This document shows positions 16,978 to 26,530 of a stretch of 64,000 bases of DNA, one piece after another (the stretch's first letter is position 1; the number at the start of each line of letters is the position of its first letter). The notes beneath the pieces were generated by a model that was not told where the DNA came from, searched no databases, and saw nothing but the letters and a program-made list of their open reading frames with translations. The translations under genes and the position numbers were made by a program. The stretch is from DATARN01 sp963851105. GTDB lineage: Bacteria > Actinomycetota > Acidimicrobiia > Acidimicrobiales > Palsa-688. Location: contig CAWKNP010000003.1 in assembly GCA_963851105.1 (NCBI GenBank), positions 124,001-188,000 of the forward strand. The letters are read 5' to 3'.

Positions 16978-17547
16978 ATGACACCTCCTCGCGCCCTGCT
17001 GTTACGTCACGGCGAGACCGCCTGGAGCGCCTCCGGCCAGCACACCGGCCGCACGGACATTCCCTTGACCGAAAAGGGTGAGGCGCAGGCCCGGGCCCTA
17101 CGGCCCCGGCTGATCGGCCGCAACTTCGCTCGGATCTTGTGCAGCCCCATGCAGCGAGCGACCCGTACCGCCGAGCTGGCGGGACTGGGCGGCTGTGAAG
17201 TCGCCGCCGACCTCGAGGAGTGGGACTACGGGGACTTCGAGGGCCGGACCACCGAAGAGATCCGCCGCCAGTATCCCGGCTGGACGGTCTGGGACGGGCC
17301 GCTGCCGGGAGGCGAGACCATCGACGAGGTGGCGGAGCGGGCCGATCGCATCGTGGCCCTTGTGCGGGCCTGCCCACCTGGTGCGACCGTCGCCCTGGTC
17401 GCCCACGGCCACATCCTGCGGGTCCTGGCCGCCCGCTGGATCGGCCTCGACCCGAGAGCCGGCCGGTGGCTGGCCCTGTCAACTGCGACGTTGAGCGAAC
17501 TCGGCTGGGAGCACGAGACGGCGGTGATCGACCGCTGGAACACCTGA
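16978..17547 (+). CDS. Histidine phosphatase superfamily protein (phosphoglycerate mutase-like)
   Basis: 189 aa. The catalytic histidine is in LLRHGETAWS, and the second histidine is in ALVAHGHILRVLAARW. Fold and length match the small acid-phosphatase/phosphoglycerate-mutase branch (CobC or GpmB type). The substrate cannot be read from sequence. It is followed after 47 nt by a rhomboid protease gene on the same strand. Confidence 0.85.
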   Translation: MTPPRALLLRHGETAWSASGQHTGRTDIPLTEKGEAQARALRPRLIGRNFARILCSPMQRATRTAELAGLGGCEVAADLEEWDYGDFEGRTTEEIRRQYPGWTVWDGPLPGGETIDEVAERADRIVALVRACPPGATVALVAHGHILRVLAARWIGLDPRAGRWLALSTATLSELGWEHETAVIDRWNT

Positions 17548-17594
17548 GCCGCGGGTGCGACGGCGCCGCCCTCGGTCACGATGGACCCCGACCC

Positions 17595-18425
17595 ATGGCG
17601 ATCTCACCGCTCCCCGACCCGCTCGCCTGCCACCGGCACGCCGATCGCCTGACCGGCGCCCACTGCCCCCGGTGCGGGCGCCCGATCTGTCTCGAATGCC
17701 GCTCGGCTTCCGTCGGCGGCCAGTGCCCGACCTGCCGGGCGGAAACGGCCGGCGACGGGTCCCGCAGCCACGCCCGGCCCGTCCCGGCGGGCATGCGCCG
17801 CCGGCTGACGCCCGCGGTCGCCGCCTTGGCGGGCCTCAACATCGTGGTGTTCGCCCTGACCGCCAGCCACCCCGGCTGGGAGTTCGACTATGCCCAGATC
17901 CCCGCCGCCGTCGCCCACGGACAGTCGTACCGCCTGCTGACGGCCGCCTTCATCCACGAGAACCTCACCCACTTGGTGTTCAACATGGTGGCGCTGCTCA
18001 TCATGGGACCCCCAATCGAGCAGGCGCTCGGTCGCCGGCGCTTTTTGGTGCTGTATGTGCTGGCGGCGGTGGGTGGATCGGTGTTCAGCTTCTTGCTGGG
18101 CCCGGTCAATGTCGCCGGCGTCGGGGCATCGGGCGCCATCTTCGGCATCTTCGGGGCCTGGTTCTCGCTGACGCGGGCGTCGCGGTCCGACACCGGCGTC
18201 ATCCTGCTGCTGATCACCTTCCTGCTGGCCTACTCCTTCTACGACACGACGATCGACTGGCGGGCGCACGTCGGGGGTCTGCTCACCGGCGCCGTCGTCG
18301 GGGCGGGCTACGCCGTGGCGGCCCGCCGGCCTGGTCGGGCCCGCGTCGCCCTCGAGGCGCTGGTCGTGGTCGTGGTGTTGGGTTTGTTGTGTACGTTCGT
18401 ACTTTTTCGCTCGGCCCGGATCTGA
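17595..18425 (+). CDS. Rhomboid intramembrane serine protease with N-terminal zinc finger
   Basis: 276 aa. A Cys/His-rich N-terminal finger (C12 to C47, B-box-like CPRCGRPICLEC and CPTC) precedes a six-helix rhomboid core. The catalytic serine is S179 in GASGAIFG and the catalytic histidine is H225 in AHVGG; the HENLTHLVFN loop carries the conserved H121, H126 and N130. It cleaves substrates within the membrane. The zinc-finger-plus-rhomboid layout is common in actinobacteria; targets are unknown. Confidence 0.9.
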   Translation: MAISPLPDPLACHRHADRLTGAHCPRCGRPICLECRSASVGGQCPTCRAETAGDGSRSHARPVPAGMRRRLTPAVAALAGLNIVVFALTASHPGWEFDYAQIPAAVAHGQSYRLLTAAFIHENLTHLVFNMVALLIMGPPIEQALGRRRFLVLYVLAAVGGSVFSFLLGPVNVAGVGASGAIFGIFGAWFSLTRASRSDTGVILLLITFLLAYSFYDTTIDWRAHVGGLLTGAVVGAGYAVAARRPGRARVALEALVVVVVLGLLCTFVLFRSARI

Positions 18426-18434
18426 CGCCCGCAG

Positions 18435-18440
18435 TAGGTT
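18435..18440 (+). promoter_or_regulatory. -10 box TAGGTT, 7 nt before the secreted-protein gene
   Basis: TAGGTT, seven bases, then ATG 18448. It supports that ATG over the TTG at 18439. Confidence 0.5.
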
Positions 18441-18447
18441 GGACGCC

Positions 18448-18939
18448 ATGCGTCTTCGCGCTTCGCTCGCCGTCGCCGTTGCATCACTCAGTGCCGTCGT
18501 GCTGGGGGTCTCGGCGCCCGCCGGGGCGGCCGTGAGGGCTGCGAAGGCAGCGACGACGCCCACCTGCCAGATTGCGGCGCCGGAGAACATCACCGGGGCC
18601 CAGCTGGTCAACAACCAGATCGTCAACGGGACGTGGACCTACGCCACGGGCGTCGTCTGCTCGTCCAACGTGACCGACATCGCGCTGTACGAGGAGCTGG
18701 ACTTCAACGGGACCAAGGTCAACTCCAAGACCAAGGGTTTCACCGGCACGCCGCATAGGACCGACGCCATCCAGAGCCAGTACGTGTGCGCGGTGTGCAA
18801 CGGTACCTGGAAGTTCGTCTGGGGTCAGATCATCCAGGCCCCCAGCGGTTTCACGTTCACCAGCCCGCCGACGGGCTGCGTCCTGGTGCAAGGCGGCGTC
18901 TACCTGTTCTGCGTCGAGACCAAAACCGTCACGCTCTAG
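18448..18939 (+). CDS. Secreted hypothetical protein
   Basis: 163 aa with a clear signal peptide (about residues 1-28, ending APAGAA). The mature part has six cysteines, including the CAVC pair, and no recognised domain. Disulfide-stabilised secretion is plausible. I do not recognise the family. It is followed by another secreted protein, the GH5 enzyme, transcribed from its own promoter-like sequence. Confidence 0.7.
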   Translation: MRLRASLAVAVASLSAVVLGVSAPAGAAVRAAKAATTPTCQIAAPENITGAQLVNNQIVNGTWTYATGVVCSSNVTDIALYEELDFNGTKVNSKTKGFTGTPHRTDAIQSQYVCAVCNGTWKFVWGQIIQAPSGFTFTSPPTGCVLVQGGVYLFCVETKTVTL

Positions 18940-18970
18940 ATACCGCAAGTAGCTGATCGGACCACAGTCC

Positions 18971-18999
18971 TTGCGCGGCACGGCGCGGCTACCGACAAT
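18971..18999 (+). promoter_or_regulatory. Promoter TTGCGC-N17-GACAAT for the GH5 gene
   Basis: -35 TTGCGC (18971-18976) and -10 GACAAT (18994-18999) are spaced by 17 nt. The GTG start at 19006 follows the -10 box by six bases, so the transcript would be leaderless or nearly so. Confidence 0.5.
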
Positions 19000-19005
19000 C
19001 CCTGG

Positions 19006-20085
19006 GTGCGACGAATTCGCTGGTGGGTGTCGATGGGTGCGGCCATGTCCCTCGTTGTCGGCCTCGCCGCCGCGAAGCCCGTGGCGGCGGCACCCGCGGT
19101 GGCCACGGTGGCGGTCAAGGTGTCCGGCAACACCCTTGTCAATGGCGCCGGCGCGGTCATCCGCCTGCTCGGCGTCGACCGCTCGGGGAGCGAGTACGCC
19201 TGCATCCAGGGGTGGGGCTTCTTCGACGGGCCCTCCGACTCGACCTCGATCGCGGCCATCGCCGCCTGGCGCACCAACGCGGTCCGGGTCCCGCTGAACG
19301 AGGACTGCTGGCTCGGGATCAACGCCCCGGGCAACTCCTTTGTCGGTGCCCCCTACCGCAGCCAGATCCGCAGCTACGTGACGCGGCTGCACGCCGCCGG
19401 CCTGGCCGCCGTCTTGGACCTCCAGGTGACCGCGCCGGGAAGCGAACCAGCGACCGGCGCCGCCCTCGAACCCATGGCCGACGCTCACGCGGTCGCCTTC
19501 TGGCGGTCGGTGGCGACGGTGTTCAAGGCCGACCCTGGCGTGCTGTTCGACCTGTACAACGAGCCCAACAACATCGCCTGGCCGTGCTGGCTGAACGGGT
19601 GTGTAGTGAACGACGCCCTCAAGGCCGGCGCCCGGTTCCGCACCGTCGGGATGCAGGCCCTGGTCAATGCGGTGCGGGCGACGGGCGCCACACAGGTGGT
19701 CATGGCCGGGGGCCTCCAATGGTCGAGCGACCTGTCGCAGTGGCCCTCAGGACTGGTGGATCCCACCGGGCAGCTGGCGGCCAGCGTGCACGTCTACAAC
19801 TACGCCAGCGAGACCACCGCGACGTGGAACTCGAGGCTTGCGGTGGCCGCGTCCTATCCCCTCATCACCGGCGAGTTGGGGGAATATGACTGCGCCCACG
19901 CCTTCATCGACCGGTATATGGCCTGGGCCGACCTCCATGGCGTCTCCTACCTCGGCTGGACGTGGGATGCCACGGCGCCGGGGGGCTGGACCTGCGGCGG
20001 CGGCCCGTCACTCATCACCAGTTATGACGGCACGCCCACCGCCTTCGGCATCGGCCTGCGCGATCACCTGGCTACCCTGCCGTAA
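19006..20085 (+). CDS. Secreted glycoside hydrolase family 5-like protein
   Basis: 359 aa with a signal peptide (residues 1-29). The GH5 hallmarks are present: LYNEPN with acid/base E186, TGELGEYD with nucleophile E290, VHVYNY (H262, Y264) and the early VRVPLNED. It is predicted to hydrolyse beta-linked glycans outside the cell (cellulase, mannanase or glucanase; the specificity is not readable). It has no carbohydrate-binding module. The start is GTG 19006. Confidence 0.85.
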   Translation: MRRIRWWVSMGAAMSLVVGLAAAKPVAAAPAVATVAVKVSGNTLVNGAGAVIRLLGVDRSGSEYACIQGWGFFDGPSDSTSIAAIAAWRTNAVRVPLNEDCWLGINAPGNSFVGAPYRSQIRSYVTRLHAAGLAAVLDLQVTAPGSEPATGAALEPMADAHAVAFWRSVATVFKADPGVLFDLYNEPNNIAWPCWLNGCVVNDALKAGARFRTVGMQALVNAVRATGATQVVMAGGLQWSSDLSQWPSGLVDPTGQLAASVHVYNYASETTATWNSRLAVAASYPLITGELGEYDCAHAFIDRYMAWADLHGVSYLGWTWDATAPGGWTCGGGPSLITSYDGTPTAFGIGLRDHLATLP

Positions 20086-20111
20086 CTCCCCCCCGGATCG
20101 CTACCCCGATG

Positions 20112-20184
20112 TGGGCCGTCCGGGGCTCGAACCCGGCACCTTGGGATTAAAAGTCCCCTGCTCTACCCGATGAGCTAACGGCCC
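20112..20184 (-). tRNA. tRNA-Lys (anticodon TTT)
   Basis: 73 nt on the minus strand. The acceptor stem pairs GGGCCGT with ACGGCCC, followed by discriminator A. The D arm (TAGCTCATCGGGTAGAGCA), the anticodon loop CTTTTAA in a GGGGA/TCCCA stem, and the T arm GGTTCGAGCC are all recognisable. The 3' CCA is not encoded. It lies alone between the GH5 and HtrA-like genes. Confidence 0.95.
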
Positions 20185-20283
20185 TGGGCGCGACGCTACC
20201 GGGCGCCGGGGAGGCGTCGGCGACCGTCGGGCGGAAGCTCCACAAATCGGACACACTGGCGCACACCGATCGCGTCCGAGGCC

Positions 20284-21600
20284 ATGTCCAACCCCTTCTC
20301 GCCGTTCACCAACTCACCCCGAGCCCGTACGTCTGACCCGTGGCAACCTGCGGGTTCTCGGTCGCGCGCCGCCGGCCCCAGCACGGCCATCGTCACCCTC
20401 GCCGTTGTCATCGGGGTCATCCTGCTGACCGCAGGCGTGGACGTCGCGGTCAAGGCCACGTCGTCGTCCACGGCTGCGGGACACTCGTCGTCGGTGTCGG
20501 GAACCGCCAACCGCGGGCGATCGTCGACCACGGAGCCGCCCACGACGATCGCCCCCCCCACATCGACGCCGCCGACCACCCGCCCTTCGGGGGTTTCGCC
20601 GGTGAGCCCGCTGAGCCCGTTGACCGTGCCTCCCGTCACCACGCCACCGGTCCTCGCCCACCCCCTCGGCCAGCCCGCCACTGCCATCGCCGCCATGGTG
20701 AATCCCGCGGTGGTGGACGTCGACACCCGGCTCTCCTATCAGCACGCAATCGCCGCGGGCACCGGCATGGTGCTGACTCCCAACGGTGTTGTCCTCACCA
20801 ACAACCACGTGATCGCGGGCGCCACCACCATCGGCGCGGTGGCCATCGGAAACGGCAAGTCGTACCCGGCCCACGTGCTCGGCGTCGATCCGAGCGCTGA
20901 CGTCGCGGTACTGCAGCTCGAGGGGGCCTCGGGGCTGGCGACCATCCTCAGCAACTCCAACCCGGTTTCTCCGGGTGACGCCGTGGTGGCGATCGGCAAC
21001 GCCGGCGGTATCGGCGGGGCGCCCAGCGTGACCACGGGGATCGTCGAGGCAGTCGACCAATCGATCGTCGCCAACGACCCGTCGGCGGGAATTTCCGAGC
21101 GACTGGACGGCCTGATCGAGACGACGGCGTTGTTGGAGCCCGGTGATTCCGGCGGCCCGCTCGTCAATGGTGTCGGTCAGGTGATCGGCATGAACACCGC
21201 GGCCGCGGTGGCCAGCGGGACGAGCACGACCGTGAGCTTTGCCATCCCCATCGGCTCGGCACTTGCCATCGCCTCCCAGGTCGCCGCCGGCCGCGCCGGT
21301 GGAGGTGTCTACCTGGGGCTGCCGCCCTTTCTCGGGGTCCAGGTAACAACGGGCACCCTGGCCGGCCGGTCCGGGGTCACGGTCACGGCGGTGGTGGCGG
21401 GCGGTCCTGCCGCCACCGCGGGCATCGCCGCGGGTGCCCTGCTGACTGCCATGGACGGGCAGCTGATCGACTCTCAGGTCGCCCTGGCACGGGTGCTGCG
21501 GCAGTTCCACCCCGGCGATTCCGTCACCATCAACTATCTCGACCGCTTCGCCGCCGGTCACACTGTTCGCCTCGCTCTGGGGACGGGCCCCGCCGACTAG
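20284..21600 (+). CDS. Membrane-anchored HtrA/DegP-like serine protease with PDZ domain
   Basis: 438 aa: a cytoplasmic tail, one membrane anchor (33-55), a Ser/Thr/Pro-rich linker (60-125), a trypsin-like domain and a C-terminal PDZ (about 340-430). The catalytic triad is H175 (TNNHVIAG), D206 (SADVAVL) and S289 (GDSGGPL). It acts in extracytoplasmic protein quality control. The architecture matches mycobacterial PepD/HtrA proteins. Confidence 0.92.
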   Translation: MSNPFSPFTNSPRARTSDPWQPAGSRSRAAGPSTAIVTLAVVIGVILLTAGVDVAVKATSSSTAAGHSSSVSGTANRGRSSTTEPPTTIAPPTSTPPTTRPSGVSPVSPLSPLTVPPVTTPPVLAHPLGQPATAIAAMVNPAVVDVDTRLSYQHAIAAGTGMVLTPNGVVLTNNHVIAGATTIGAVAIGNGKSYPAHVLGVDPSADVAVLQLEGASGLATILSNSNPVSPGDAVVAIGNAGGIGGAPSVTTGIVEAVDQSIVANDPSAGISERLDGLIETTALLEPGDSGGPLVNGVGQVIGMNTAAAVASGTSTTVSFAIPIGSALAIASQVAAGRAGGGVYLGLPPFLGVQVTTGTLAGRSGVTVTAVVAGGPAATAGIAAGALLTAMDGQLIDSQVALARVLRQFHPGDSVTINYLDRFAAGHTVRLALGTGPAD

Positions 21601-21615
21601 CGGCGCCTCTTCACC

Positions 21616-21632
21616 GCCGGCCGATCGCCGGC
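21616..21632. terminator. Short palindrome after the HtrA-like gene
   Basis: GCCGGC-CGATC-GCCGGC starts 15 nt after the HtrA-like stop. It is a possible weak terminator without a T tract and lies just upstream of the next gene's -10 box. Confidence 0.3.
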
Positions 21633-21648
21633 CCAGACAGGTGCGTCG

Positions 21649-21654
21649 TAGGAT
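21649..21654 (+). promoter_or_regulatory. -10 box TAGGAT, 7 nt before the DksA/TraR-like gene
   Basis: TAGGAT, seven bases, then ATG 21662, with no Shine-Dalgarno sequence. It supports that start. Confidence 0.5.
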
Positions 21655-21661
21655 CTCCACC

Positions 21662-21847
21662 ATGGAGCCGGCGCACGACCTGTCGATCCTCGATGACATC
21701 GAGACAGAACTGGCCGACGTGCAGTTGGCACTGCAGCGCCTTGACGACGCGACCTACGGGACCTGCGAGATCTGCGGCGGTCCCATCGCCGACGCCCGCC
21801 TCGCGCAGCTCCCCGCCACCCGCCGCTGCCAGGACCACGGCGCCTGA
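21662..21847 (+). CDS. Small DksA/TraR-type zinc-finger protein
   Basis: 61 aa. An N-terminal helical part (DDIETELADVQLALQRLD) is followed by a zinc finger C-x2-C-x17-C-x2-H (CEIC, RCQDH). The TYGTCEICGGPI segment is diagnostic of the TraR/DksA family. The last zinc ligand is His instead of the more usual Cys. Such proteins bind RNA polymerase in the secondary channel or serve unknown roles; the short form lacks DksA's long coiled coil. Confidence 0.8.
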   Translation: MEPAHDLSILDDIETELADVQLALQRLDDATYGTCEICGGPIADARLAQLPATRRCQDHGA

Positions 21848-21855
21848 CCGTCGGG

Positions 21856-23241
<1,386 letters not shown>

Positions 23242-23243
23242 CG

Positions 23244-23756
23244 TCAGCAGGCAGCCTGGTCGTGATCAGGGTCACCGGGATCTTGGTCGCTCTCCCAACC
23301 GCGAGCGATGAGAAAGCCGCGGGCCCGCTCCGCCTTCGGGTAGCGGTTCGCCAGCTGCCAGAAGGTCGCGCCGTGGTTAGGTACCGCCAGGTGGGCCAGC
23401 TCATGCACGATGACGTAGTCGAGAACCCACGCAGGCTCGCCGACGAGTCGCGCCGAGATGCGGATCGCCCCGTCGCGCGGCGAGCACGAACCCCACCGCG
23501 ACTCCTGGTTCGTGACCCATCGAATGCTCGTGGGCGCCAGTAGCTGGTAGCGGGTGGCGAGCTCGTGGGCCCGGCGCACCAGGTCGACGTCGTCGGTCGC
23601 TTGCTTGCGCTCGATACGCCGGACCATCTCGGTGACCCAGTGCTCCTCCTCGACGGTGGTCATGGTGGCCGGGATGCACACCTGGAGCACACCGTTGACC
23701 CTGCGGGCTTGGACCGTCTTGCGCCGCCGGGCGCTGCGCACCACCTCGACTTTCAT
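23244..23756 (-). CDS. YgjP/SprT-like zinc metallopeptidase
   Basis: 170 aa. The zincin motif H118-E-L-A-H122 is followed by NH128GATFW, the YgjP (M48-type, DUF45) signature. WGSCSPRDGAIRIS upstream is the other conserved block of this family. Substrates are unknown; E. coli YgjP family members are poorly characterised. It is transcribed with accD. TAGGTT lies 8 nt before the ATG. Confidence 0.85.
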   Translation of the reverse strand: MKVEVVRSARRRKTVQARRVNGVLQVCIPATMTTVEEEHWVTEMVRRIERKQATDDVDLVRRAHELATRYQLLAPTSIRWVTNQESRWGSCSPRDGAIRISARLVGEPAWVLDYVIVHELAHLAVPNHGATFWQLANRYPKAERARGFLIARGWESDQDPGDPDHDQAAC

Positions 23757-23764
23757 GCCTGTCG

Positions 23765-23770
23765 AACCTA
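23765..23770 (-). promoter_or_regulatory. -10 box TAGGTT, 8 nt before the metallopeptidase gene
   Basis: Minus-strand TAGGTT followed by eight bases and ATG 23756. It overlaps the end of the upstream phosphatase gene region, so the operon could have this internal start. Confidence 0.45.
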
Positions 23771-24424
23771 GCGGGCACCTGTGTCGAGAACTCCTGATGG
23801 CGTCATGTCGGTGCCCTTGTCGGCAGTGGTGGTGGCGGCGTCAGGGTCCAGCAGGAATACGGGGCGCTCGAGCCGCAATCCGGCCGTCTCGGCACAGATC
23901 CAACGCCCCGCCAGGTGGGGCACCCGGCCAACCTCGGCGCCGAGCGATCGCGCCAGGGCACTGATTACCCCACCGTGGGTGAAGACCGCGATGGTGTCGT
24001 CAGCGTGCGTCGCCGCCACCCTGACGACGGCCGCGGTGATGCGAGCAACAAAGGCATCGCGCCGCTCTCCTCCGGGCGTCGCCACCAGGCGACCGTGGCG
24101 CCAGTCGTCGATCTCGCCCGGCCACCGGGCTTCGATCTCGGGCCGGGTGAGCCCGCTCCAGGCGCCGACGTCGTACTCCCGGAGGCTGGCGTCGAGGTGC
24201 GGTTCGACCAATGCGAGCCGTGCCGCTACGAGCTCGGCGGTCGCCCGGGCCCGCCGCAGATCGGATGTGACCACCATCGAGATCCCGAAAGATGCCAGCC
24301 GCGGACCGGCCAGGCGGGCCTGCTCCTCGCCCCGCGCCGACAGCGGCGGGTCGGCCAATCCCTGCCAGCGACCTTGAGCATTCCACTGCGACTCGGCGTG
24401 GCGCAGCAGGAGGAGGCGGGTCAC
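23768..24424 (-). CDS. Histidine phosphatase superfamily protein
   Basis: 218 aa starting at GTG 24424. The catalytic histidine is in LLRHAESQWNAQG, the second histidine is in VFTHGGVISALARSLG, and REYDVGAWSG carries the conserved Glu region. It belongs to the GpmB/CobC-like acid phosphatases; the substrate is not evident. The C-terminal 30 residues (Asp/Thr-rich) are non-conserved. It shares strand and close spacing with the metallopeptidase and accD. Confidence 0.85.
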   Translation of the reverse strand: MTRLLLLRHAESQWNAQGRWQGLADPPLSARGEEQARLAGPRLASFGISMVVTSDLRRARATAELVAARLALVEPHLDASLREYDVGAWSGLTRPEIEARWPGEIDDWRHGRLVATPGGERRDAFVARITAAVVRVAATHADDTIAVFTHGGVISALARSLGAEVGRVPHLAGRWICAETAGLRLERPVFLLDPDAATTTADKGTDMTPSGVLDTGAR

Positions 24425-24535
24425 GCTGTCGAGTCAAGCACGGTCGGCGCGGTCCGGCGGCTAACCTCATTTCGCCCACCGGTATCAGCCTCGAGGTCCA
24501 GATTGGACAAGGGGCGCCCACCGCTAGCGGGTCTC

Positions 24536-24802
24536 ATGGCCACCCTTCGTTTTTTTGCTGCTGCTCGCGAGGCCGCTGCCACCTCCGTCGAGACCATCAA
24601 CGCCGGCACTGTCGGTGCAGTGCTGGCCGAGGCCGGCGCACGCCATGGCGAACGCTTTATCGCGGTCCTCGGGCAGTGCCGGGTATGGCTCAACGGGGAA
24701 CCAGCCGACCTCGAGTCCCCGGTAGGTGCAGATGATGAGATTGCCGTGTTGCCTCCTGTTTCGGGCGGTTGCGACTGGCGCAGCAATGGGTTTGGCTTGT
24801 GA
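24536..24802 (+). CDS. MoaD/ThiS-like sulfur carrier protein with residues after the Gly-Gly
   Basis: 88 aa with a beta-grasp fold (MATLRFFAAAREAA, VWLNGEPA, DDEIAVLPPVSGG). MoaD normally ends at Gly-Gly, which is adenylated and thiocarboxylated by MoeB-type enzymes. Here G77-G78 is followed by ten further residues starting with Cys. That would block activation unless trimmed, as known for QbsE-type carriers cut by a JAMM protease. The stop overlaps the next GTG (GTGA), so it is coupled to the CdsA-like gene. Confidence 0.78.
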   Translation: MATLRFFAAAREAAATSVETINAGTVGAVLAEAGARHGERFIAVLGQCRVWLNGEPADLESPVGADDEIAVLPPVSGGCDWRSNGFGL

Positions 24803-25923
24803 CCGACCCCATGAGCATCGATCAGACGGCACTTTGGTCGCCCGGCGAGCACTTCCGGGCGACCTCGCCCCGGGAAGCGCCCACCGCGGTTCGCCCCCAG
24901 AACGGACGGGGGGTCTCGGTGCCCGGCGGCGTCCGAGGCCGGCGCCCCGGGGAACCGCTGCGGCGGGGCCCGGCCGCATCTCCGCCGCAGCGTGCGCCGG
25001 CGGCACCGGAACCGGGGGCGCCGGTAGCGGAACCGCTTGTCGACGAAGAGCTCGAGGTCGTCCAACCGGGCCCCGGTGCCCCCGACGGGCGCTCGCGCCG
25101 GCCGTCGGGGCCGCGCCACCGCGTGCGGGGTCGCCGGCCCAAGCCGGGCAAACCCGCCCTGTCGCAGCCGACCGGGCCCCACATCCGCCTCGGGATCCTG
25201 TGGGCCGCCGCGACCTTGGGCGCGCTGCTCCTCGGTCTCGGCTGGCTGACCGCCTGGCTTGCGGTGGTCGCGGCCATGGCCGCCGGGTCGGCGGCTCGCA
25301 GCTGGGGGACCGCGACCGCAGCCCAGCGCCACGGGCACACCCGCAAGGGCCGGGTGCAACCGCCGGCCGCGGTCGCCGCCCTTTTCGCCGCCCTGATCAC
25401 CGTTGCCGCGATGGCCGGGGGCCTCGTCATGGCGGTCGTCGCGGCCACGTTCGCGGTTGTGCTGGTGGCGCTGGCCACTTTCGGTCCGCTCGGCCAGCCC
25501 GGCGCCTTGCGGCGGGTCGTGATCGTGCTCGGGCCCGGTCTTGCCGCCGGGTCCCTCGTCCTGGCCAGGAGTCAGGGACTGGCTGAAGGCCTCGTTCTGG
25601 CCGGAATGGTGACGGTCTTCGACTCCTCCAACTACCTCATCGGGACGGGCGCGCCCAATCGCTGGGAAGGATCCGTGGCCGGCGCCGCCAGCATCGCGGC
25701 GCTGACACTTTTCGTGGCCGCGGTCCTCGTCCCGCCCTTCACCGGCGTCAGCCCCTGGCTCCTCGGCATTGCCGTCGCAGTGCTCGCCCCCGCCGGGCCC
25801 GTCCTGGCCCGCTGGGTCATCGGCGATCCCCTCGCCCCGGTACCCGCCCTCCGCCGCCTCGACTCCCTCTTCCTTGCCGGCCCGGTGTGGGCCGCAGGCG
25901 TCGCCCTCCTCCTGCACAAGTAG
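24799..25923 (+). CDS. CdsA-like membrane protein (possible phosphatidate cytidylyltransferase relative)
   Basis: 374 aa from GTG 24799 (ATG 24811 is an alternative). The 120-residue hydrophilic N-terminus is Pro/Arg-rich and is followed by about eight hydrophobic segments. DSSNYLIG...NRWEGSVAG resembles the CdsA core DTGAYFxG...KxWEGxxGG, and ALRRLDSLFLAGPVW resembles the family C-terminal LDRLDSLLFAAPV. The basic part of the CdsA signature (S-x3-KR-x4-KD) is not clear, so activity is uncertain. It is coupled to a MoaD-like gene, which is an odd pairing. Confidence 0.5.
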   Translation: MTDPMSIDQTALWSPGEHFRATSPREAPTAVRPQNGRGVSVPGGVRGRRPGEPLRRGPAASPPQRAPAAPEPGAPVAEPLVDEELEVVQPGPGAPDGRSRRPSGPRHRVRGRRPKPGKPALSQPTGPHIRLGILWAAATLGALLLGLGWLTAWLAVVAAMAAGSAARSWGTATAAQRHGHTRKGRVQPPAAVAALFAALITVAAMAGGLVMAVVAATFAVVLVALATFGPLGQPGALRRVVIVLGPGLAAGSLVLARSQGLAEGLVLAGMVTVFDSSNYLIGTGAPNRWEGSVAGAASIAALTLFVAAVLVPPFTGVSPWLLGIAVAVLAPAGPVLARWVIGDPLAPVPALRRLDSLFLAGPVWAAGVALLLHK

Positions 25924-25966
25924 CCGTCGAGCGGGCTCGCCGGGCTGGCGACCGACGCCAACCGCC

Positions 25967-25994
25967 GTGAAACGACGGACTACCGTCGTTTCAC
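25967..25994. terminator. Perfect 12-bp hairpin, palindrome copy A
   Basis: GTGAAACGACGG (25967-25978), loop ACTA, CCGTCGTTTCAC (25983-25994). It lies between the CdsA-like gene (+) and sodN (-), which converge. No T tract follows, so it could be a bidirectional terminator or a repeat element; a related copy lies at 12727-12754. Confidence 0.65.
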
Positions 25995-26059
25995 CGCAGT
26001 TCAGGGAAGGGCGAAAGCGAGGCGGGCGCAGGGCCCCCTCGTAGGGCCTCCTTTTCCGG

Positions 26060-26476
26060 CTACTTCTTGGTAGCCCAGAAGATCTTGTCGATCTCGGCGA
26101 TCATGTTGAGCAAGTCGTCGGCAACCGCGACGTCGTTGGTCTTCTTGGCGTCGCCCGCCTTCTTGGTTGCCGTCCAGAAAAGATCGTGCAGGTTGGGGTA
26201 CGCCTCGAGGTGCGGGGGCTTGAAGTAGTCGGTCCACAGCACCCAGAGGTGGTGCTTGACGAGGTCGGCCCGCTGCTCCTTGATGAGCACGGCGCGGGTC
26301 TTGAACACGTCGTCGTCGGACCCGTTGAACTTTTCCATGCACCCCTTGACCGACTCTGCTTCGATTCGAGCCTGGGCCGGGTCATACACGCCGCACGGGA
26401 GGTCACAGTGGGCGTGGACCGGGACAGGCGCCGACAGGCGGTCGAACGCGGACAACAGCGCGGGAACAATACGCAT
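26060..26476 (-). CDS. sodN: Nickel superoxide dismutase
   Basis: 138 aa precursor. The mature N-terminus is H23-CDLPCGVY, the nickel hook: His amino and imidazole groups plus C24 and C28. The preceding 22 residues are the propeptide removed by SodX. ATG 26476 is chosen because AAGGAG lies about 7 nt upstream; a longer frame to 26545 lacks support. It dismutates superoxide in the cytoplasm. It is divergent from the sodX protease gene. Confidence 0.97.
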   Translation of the reverse strand: MRIVPALLSAFDRLSAPVPVHAHCDLPCGVYDPAQARIEAESVKGCMEKFNGSDDDVFKTRAVLIKEQRADLVKHHLWVLWTDYFKPPHLEAYPNLHDLFWTATKKAGDAKKTNDVAVADDLLNMIAEIDKIFWATKK

Positions 26477-26530
26477 GCCAAGCTCCTTGTGGCCGGGGAT
26501 GGGGGTGTTTTGAATGACAATAGTTGCTAA

